Shown piece by piece: positions 5,520-7,962 of a stretch of DNA of 7,962 nucleotides. Positions within the stretch are counted from its first letter, which is position 1. Every line of letters begins with the position of its first letter. The DNA is from Candidatus Peregrinibacteria bacterium. GTDB lineage: Bacteria; Patescibacteriota; Gracilibacteria; UM-FILTER-43-11. A program made the position numbers and the translations under genes. The stretch is from assembly GCA_016220125.1 (NCBI GenBank), contig JACRIF010000135.1:1-7962 (forward strand), in the 5' to 3' direction. The notes below the pieces were generated by a model that did not search any database, was not told where the DNA came from, and worked only from the letters and a program-made list of their open reading frames with translations.

Positions 5520-5524
5520 CCCGT
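5511..5524. repeat. 14-nt perfect palindrome across the mutY stop codon
   Basis: ACGGGCTAGCCCGT is a perfect inverted repeat containing the mutY TAG (5517-5519). It fills most of the gap before the stop codon of the convergent dehydrogenase. As RNA it would give a 5-bp GC-rich stem with a CUAG loop on either strand. No T-tract follows on either side, so it is not a standard rho-independent terminator. It may still slow polymerase or protect the 3' ends of both transcripts. Confidence 0.6.
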
Positions 5525-5525
5525 A

Positions 5526-6293
5526 TTAGAGGCTGACTGTCCAACCGCCATCGACCACCAGGGCATGGCCCGTGACGTAGCTTGAGGCATCGGACGCCAG
5601 GTAAATGGCAGTTCCCGCCAATTCGTCGGGGGTTCCGTAGCGTTTCAACGGGACTCGGGTGTTGATCATGTTTTTCATCCCCTTGTCCTCCAGCAAACCC
5701 TTGGTCATGTCCGTGGCGAAAATACCGGGACAAATCGCGTTCACGCGGATGCCGTATTGCGCCCATTCGGCTGCCAGTGTTTTTGTGAGCATGATGATGG
5801 CGGCCTTGCTGCAATTGTAGGCGGAGGATTGCGCAAAGGCCATGATCCCAGCAACGCTGGCAACACTGACGATATTGCCGGATTTCTGCTTGATCATCTG
5901 AGTTCCGACCGCTTGGGCGCAGGCCATGGCGCCCTTGAAGTTCACCTCGATGATTTTCATCCACGATTTCTCATCCATTTTTTCGAACGGAGTCGGGTAA
6001 TAGATGCCTGCATTGTTGATGAGGATATCGATTTTTTTGAATTTTTTGACGGTTTCCGCGACCATCGAGGCGATGTCCTTCGCGTTGGTGACATCCATTT
6101 TGATTCCAACGGATTTTCGCCCGAGCTTCTGGATTTCGGCGACCGTTTCATCCATCGGGAGCACGTCCGTGACCACCACATCCGCGCCCGCCTGGGCAAG
6201 CCCAAGAGCCATGGCCTTTCCAAGCCCGCGGCTCGCGCCCGTGACAACCGCCACTTTTCCACTCAGGTCAAACAATGCGCATGTGTTTTTCAT
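5526..6293 (-). CDS. Short-chain dehydrogenase/reductase (SDR), classical type
   Basis: This 255-residue protein is a textbook classical SDR. The nucleotide motif TGASRGLG is at 18-25 and NNAG at 93-96. The catalytic tetrad is Asn118, Ser146, Tyr159 and Lys163 (YNCSK), and PG at 189-190 is followed by the family C-terminus GHALVVDGGW. Asp43 at the end of the second strand (VVVTDV) favours NAD(H) over NADP(H) by the usual classical-SDR rule. The opening LFDLSGKVAVVTGASRGLGKA and the segment VPLKRYGTPDELAGTAIYLASDASSYVTG resemble gluconate 5-dehydrogenase/KduD-like sugar-acid dehydrogenases. SDR substrates are hard to read from sequence, so only the class is firm. It should be a soluble cytoplasmic enzyme. 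Its start (ATG, 6293) has no Shine-Dalgarno site. It ends 6 nt from the mutY stop and is transcribed divergently from the P-type ATPase gene. Confidence 0.95.
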   Translation of the reverse strand: MKNTCALFDLSGKVAVVTGASRGLGKAMALGLAQAGADVVVTDVLPMDETVAEIQKLGRKSVGIKMDVTNAKDIASMVAETVKKFKKIDILINNAGIYYPTPFEKMDEKSWMKIIEVNFKGAMACAQAVGTQMIKQKSGNIVSVASVAGIMAFAQSSAYNCSKAAIIMLTKTLAAEWAQYGIRVNAICPGIFATDMTKGLLEDKGMKNMINTRVPLKRYGTPDELAGTAIYLASDASSYVTGHALVVDGGWTVSL

Positions 6294-6326
6294 TTCCGTT
6301 TGGGTTAGTTTTTATTTATTGCCATG

Positions 6327-6355
6327 ATTTTACCACACCCTTGGATCCGTTTGAA
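6327..6355 (-). promoter_or_regulatory. Putative sigma70 promoter for the SDR gene
   Basis: On the minus strand, TTCAAA (6355-6350, four of six matches), a 17-nt spacer and TAAAAT (6332-6327, five of six) would start transcription near 6320, about 27 nt before the ATG at 6293. Its -35 shares five base pairs with the -35 of the ATPase promoter on the other strand. Confidence 0.5.
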
Positions 6356-6390
6356 GATTTACCCGTATCGTTTTATAATCATTTCAAACG
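6348..6390. promoter_or_regulatory. Possible operator: 8-bp inverted repeat flanking the ATPase promoter
   Basis: CGTTTGAA (6348-6355) and TTCAAACG (6383-6390) are perfect inverted arms separated by 27 nt. The left arm covers the -35 elements of both divergent promoters. The right arm covers the predicted ATPase transcription start. A further direct copy of the half-site (ATTTCAAA, 6392-6399) lies 11 nt, about one helical turn, after the one at 6381-6388. The pattern suits a dimeric or cooperatively binding regulator, but no protein is identified. Confidence 0.4.
6351..6379 (+). promoter_or_regulatory. Sigma70 promoter for the P-type ATPase gene
   Basis: TTGAAG (6351-6356, four of six matches), an optimal 17-nt spacer and a perfect TATAAT (6374-6379) precede the ATG at 6415. 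The predicted transcript starts near 6386 with an A-rich leader of about 29 nt and no Shine-Dalgarno sequence. Confidence 0.7.
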
Positions 6391-6414
6391 TATTTCAAAA
6401 ATTAAAATCAAAAA

Positions 6415-7962
6415 ATGAACGACAAGCACCTGTATTACCAATATTCGGTTGAAGAGGTTTTGAAGGTGCTCAACGGCCGGAGGGAGGGTTTGACGGACGA
6501 CGAAGTGAAGCAACGACTCGCTTTCTACGGGAAGAACAAATTGGTCGAGATCAACAAGGTGCCCCTTATTTTCAAGCTGCTCGCCCAGTTCAAGGATTTG
6601 ATGGCCATTGTTTTGATGATCGCCGGATTCATCAATATCTACCTGCAGGACTACCGCTCCGCAATCATTTTATTTGTGATCGTTTTCATCAACGCCCTGA
6701 TCAGTTTTTTCCAGGAGTACAAGGCTGAGCGCTTGATGGATTCCCTCAAGTCCCTGGTGCAAGCCAAGGCCAAGGTGATCCGCAATGGGAAGGAGGTCGA
6801 GATCGACGGCGAGCAGATCGTCCCTGGGGACATTGTGGTCATGGAGGAGGGCGATGCCGTTCCAGCCGATCTGCGGGTGATCACCGAGAATAATTTGGGA
6901 GCCAATGATTTCTCCCTGACGGGCGAATCCAATCCGGTGCGAAAATTCACGCACACCATTCCCGGGGAAGTTGAGATCGCCGCCCGCAACAATTTGGTTT
7001 ATATGGGAACCACGGTCGCCACAGGCAATGGCATCGGCATCGTCATCGCCACGGGGATGAAGACGGAGGTCGGCCGCATCGCCAATCTCAGCCAACAAAC
7101 GGTCGCCGAACTTTCCCCCCTTCAAAAGGAGTTGGATACCCTCGCAAAAAGCGTCACTTATATCACCCTGGTGGTGGGCATCATTCTGTTCCTGATGGCG
7201 ATGTTCCTGAAGTTTCCCCTCAAGGAGGCGTTTATTTTTGCCGTCGGCATCGCCGCCTCGTGCGTTCCCCAGGGTTTGCCCGCCCAGGTCGCGGTCGCCC
7301 TTTCCTTGGCCGCAGGTCGTTTGGCAATCCGCAAGGCCGTGGTGAAAAAACTCTCCGCGGTCGAAACCTTGGGCTCCACCCACATTATTTGCACCGATAA
7401 AACCGGCACGCTCACCACCAACGAGATGACCGTTCAGAAACTTTTGATCGGCACGCGGGTATACGATGTGACGGAAATCGGCTACGAGCCGAAGGGAAAG
7501 ATTTTGGACGACCAAGGCCAGGCGCTCACCAAAGAGCAGCTCAAGGCCCTATCCGTATTTTTTGAGACTGGCGCACTTGCCTCCAATGCGCACATCAGCG
7601 CACCGGACAAGACCCATTCCAAGTGGTATTCGATCGGGGACCCCACGGAGTCCGCCCTGATCACCTTGGCTGGCAAGGCAGGCGTTGATGCCGCCAAGCT
7701 GGATCAGCAATTTTTCGAAGTCAAGGAATTCACCTTCGATGCCGTGCGCAAGCGCATGTCCTCCCTGCGCAAGCGCGATGGCAAGATGATGGCCTATGTC
7801 AAAGGAGCCCCCATGAACGTACTCTCCTGTTGCACCCACGTGTGGGATGGGACAACCACGCGCCTGATCACGAATCAGGATCGCGAATTCATCAGCCAAA
7901 AATCAGACGAATTCGCCTCAATGGCGCTTCGAAATCTCGGATACGCCTATCGCGAAGTGCCC
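6415..7962 (+). CDS. P2-type cation-transporting P-type ATPase, N-terminal 516 residues (3' end outside window)
   Basis: The frame runs open from the ATG at 6415 to the right edge; about 400 further residues, including TM5 onward, would be expected. Residues 1-65 are a cation-ATPase N-terminal domain (YYQYSVEEVLKVL, GLTDDEVKQRL, YGKNKL). TM1 and TM2 lie near 60-105, followed by QEYKAERLMDSLKSL. The actuator domain has PGDIVVMEEGDAVPADLRV and TGES at 169-172. TM3 and TM4 contain CVPQGLPAQ at 283-291. The phosphorylation site is DKTGTLT with Asp328. The nucleotide domain has GDPTE at 408-412, FDAVRKRMSS and KGAP at 463-466. This matches the PacL/SERCA-like P2 ATPases of the inner membrane, which pump Ca2+ or other cations. 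The ion is uncertain because Gln286 replaces the usual ion-binding Glu of PEGLP and the TM5/TM6 ligands are not visible. The gene is divergent from the SDR gene with overlapping promoters. Confidence 0.93.
   Translation, partial: MNDKHLYYQYSVEEVLKVLNGRREGLTDDEVKQRLAFYGKNKLVEINKVPLIFKLLAQFKDLMAIVLMIAGFINIYLQDYRSAIILFVIVFINALISFFQEYKAERLMDSLKSLVQAKAKVIRNGKEVEIDGEQIVPGDIVVMEEGDAVPADLRVITENNLGANDFSLTGESNPVRKFTHTIPGEVEIAARNNLVYMGTTVATGNGIGIVIATGMKTEVGRIANLSQQTVAELSPLQKELDTLAKSVTYITLVVGIILFLMAMFLKFPLKEAFIFAVGIAASCVPQGLPAQVAVALSLAAGRLAIRKAVVKKLSAVETLGSTHIICTDKTGTLTTNEMTVQKLLIGTRVYDVTEIGYEPKGKILDDQGQALTKEQLKALSVFFETGALASNAHISAPDKTHSKWYSIGDPTESALITLAGKAGVDAAKLDQQFFEVKEFTFDAVRKRMSSLRKRDGKMMAYVKGAPMNVLSCCTHVWDGTTTRLITNQDREFISQKSDEFASMALRNLGYAYREVP

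Noticed and set aside
6670..7515. A 281-codon open frame on the minus strand opposite the P-type ATPase
   Set aside because: The plus frame contains TGES, DKTGTLT and GDPTE. The antisense product is His/Gly/Asp-rich with no motif, as expected for a shadow frame.

Overview
The window looks like ordinary chromosomal DNA from a bacterium of moderate GC content. The coding regions are GC-rich in feel and the promoters are AT-rich. Several intergenic gaps carry sigma70-type promoters of the TTGACA/TATAAT kind, including one perfect pair. MutY, a YgjP-type peptidase and a P2-type ATPase also point to Bacteria. No start codon has a convincing Shine-Dalgarno sequence; most are preceded by A/T-rich leaders that look short. 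This suggests a lineage that relies little on anti-SD pairing, but I cannot name the phylum. I see no mobile element, CRISPR array, tRNA or rRNA, and every intergenic gap is under 130 bases.

Layout, left to right. (1) 1-575 (+): the 3' end of a gene for a protein of tandem 85-residue repeats, each with two cysteines, probably extracytoplasmic. (2) A bidirectional hairpin terminator lies between it and the convergent YgjP-like zinc peptidase gene (636-1361, -). (3) A divergent promoter region leads into a two-gene unit (+): a Yip1-like membrane protein (1488-2171) and, 3 nt later, a SAM-dependent methyltransferase (2175-2777). (4) A perfect consensus promoter drives a second two-gene unit of unrecognised small proteins (2894-3331 and 3334-3576, +). 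(5) Tail to tail with it, 3 nt away, is a class IV PLP aminotransferase (3580-4368, -). (6) Divergent from that is MutY (4440-5519, +), with a complete Nudix box in its C-terminal domain. (7) Convergent with MutY is a short-chain dehydrogenase (5526-6293, -). (8) Divergent from that is a P2-type cation ATPase (6415 onward, +) that runs off the right edge. Its promoter overlaps the dehydrogenase promoter back to back.

The genes do not form one pathway. They are short transcription units in alternating orientation: repair and nucleotide quality control (MutY), amino-acid or cofactor metabolism (aminotransferase), redox metabolism (SDR), ion transport (ATPase), and envelope or unknown functions. 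The points most worth checking are the repeat protein, the intact Nudix box in MutY, the Glu-to-Gln change in the ATPase ion-binding motif, the consistent lack of Shine-Dalgarno sites, a possible operator across the SDR/ATPase divergent promoters, and the two-gene orphan unit. I found no clear evidence of a new multi-gene system.
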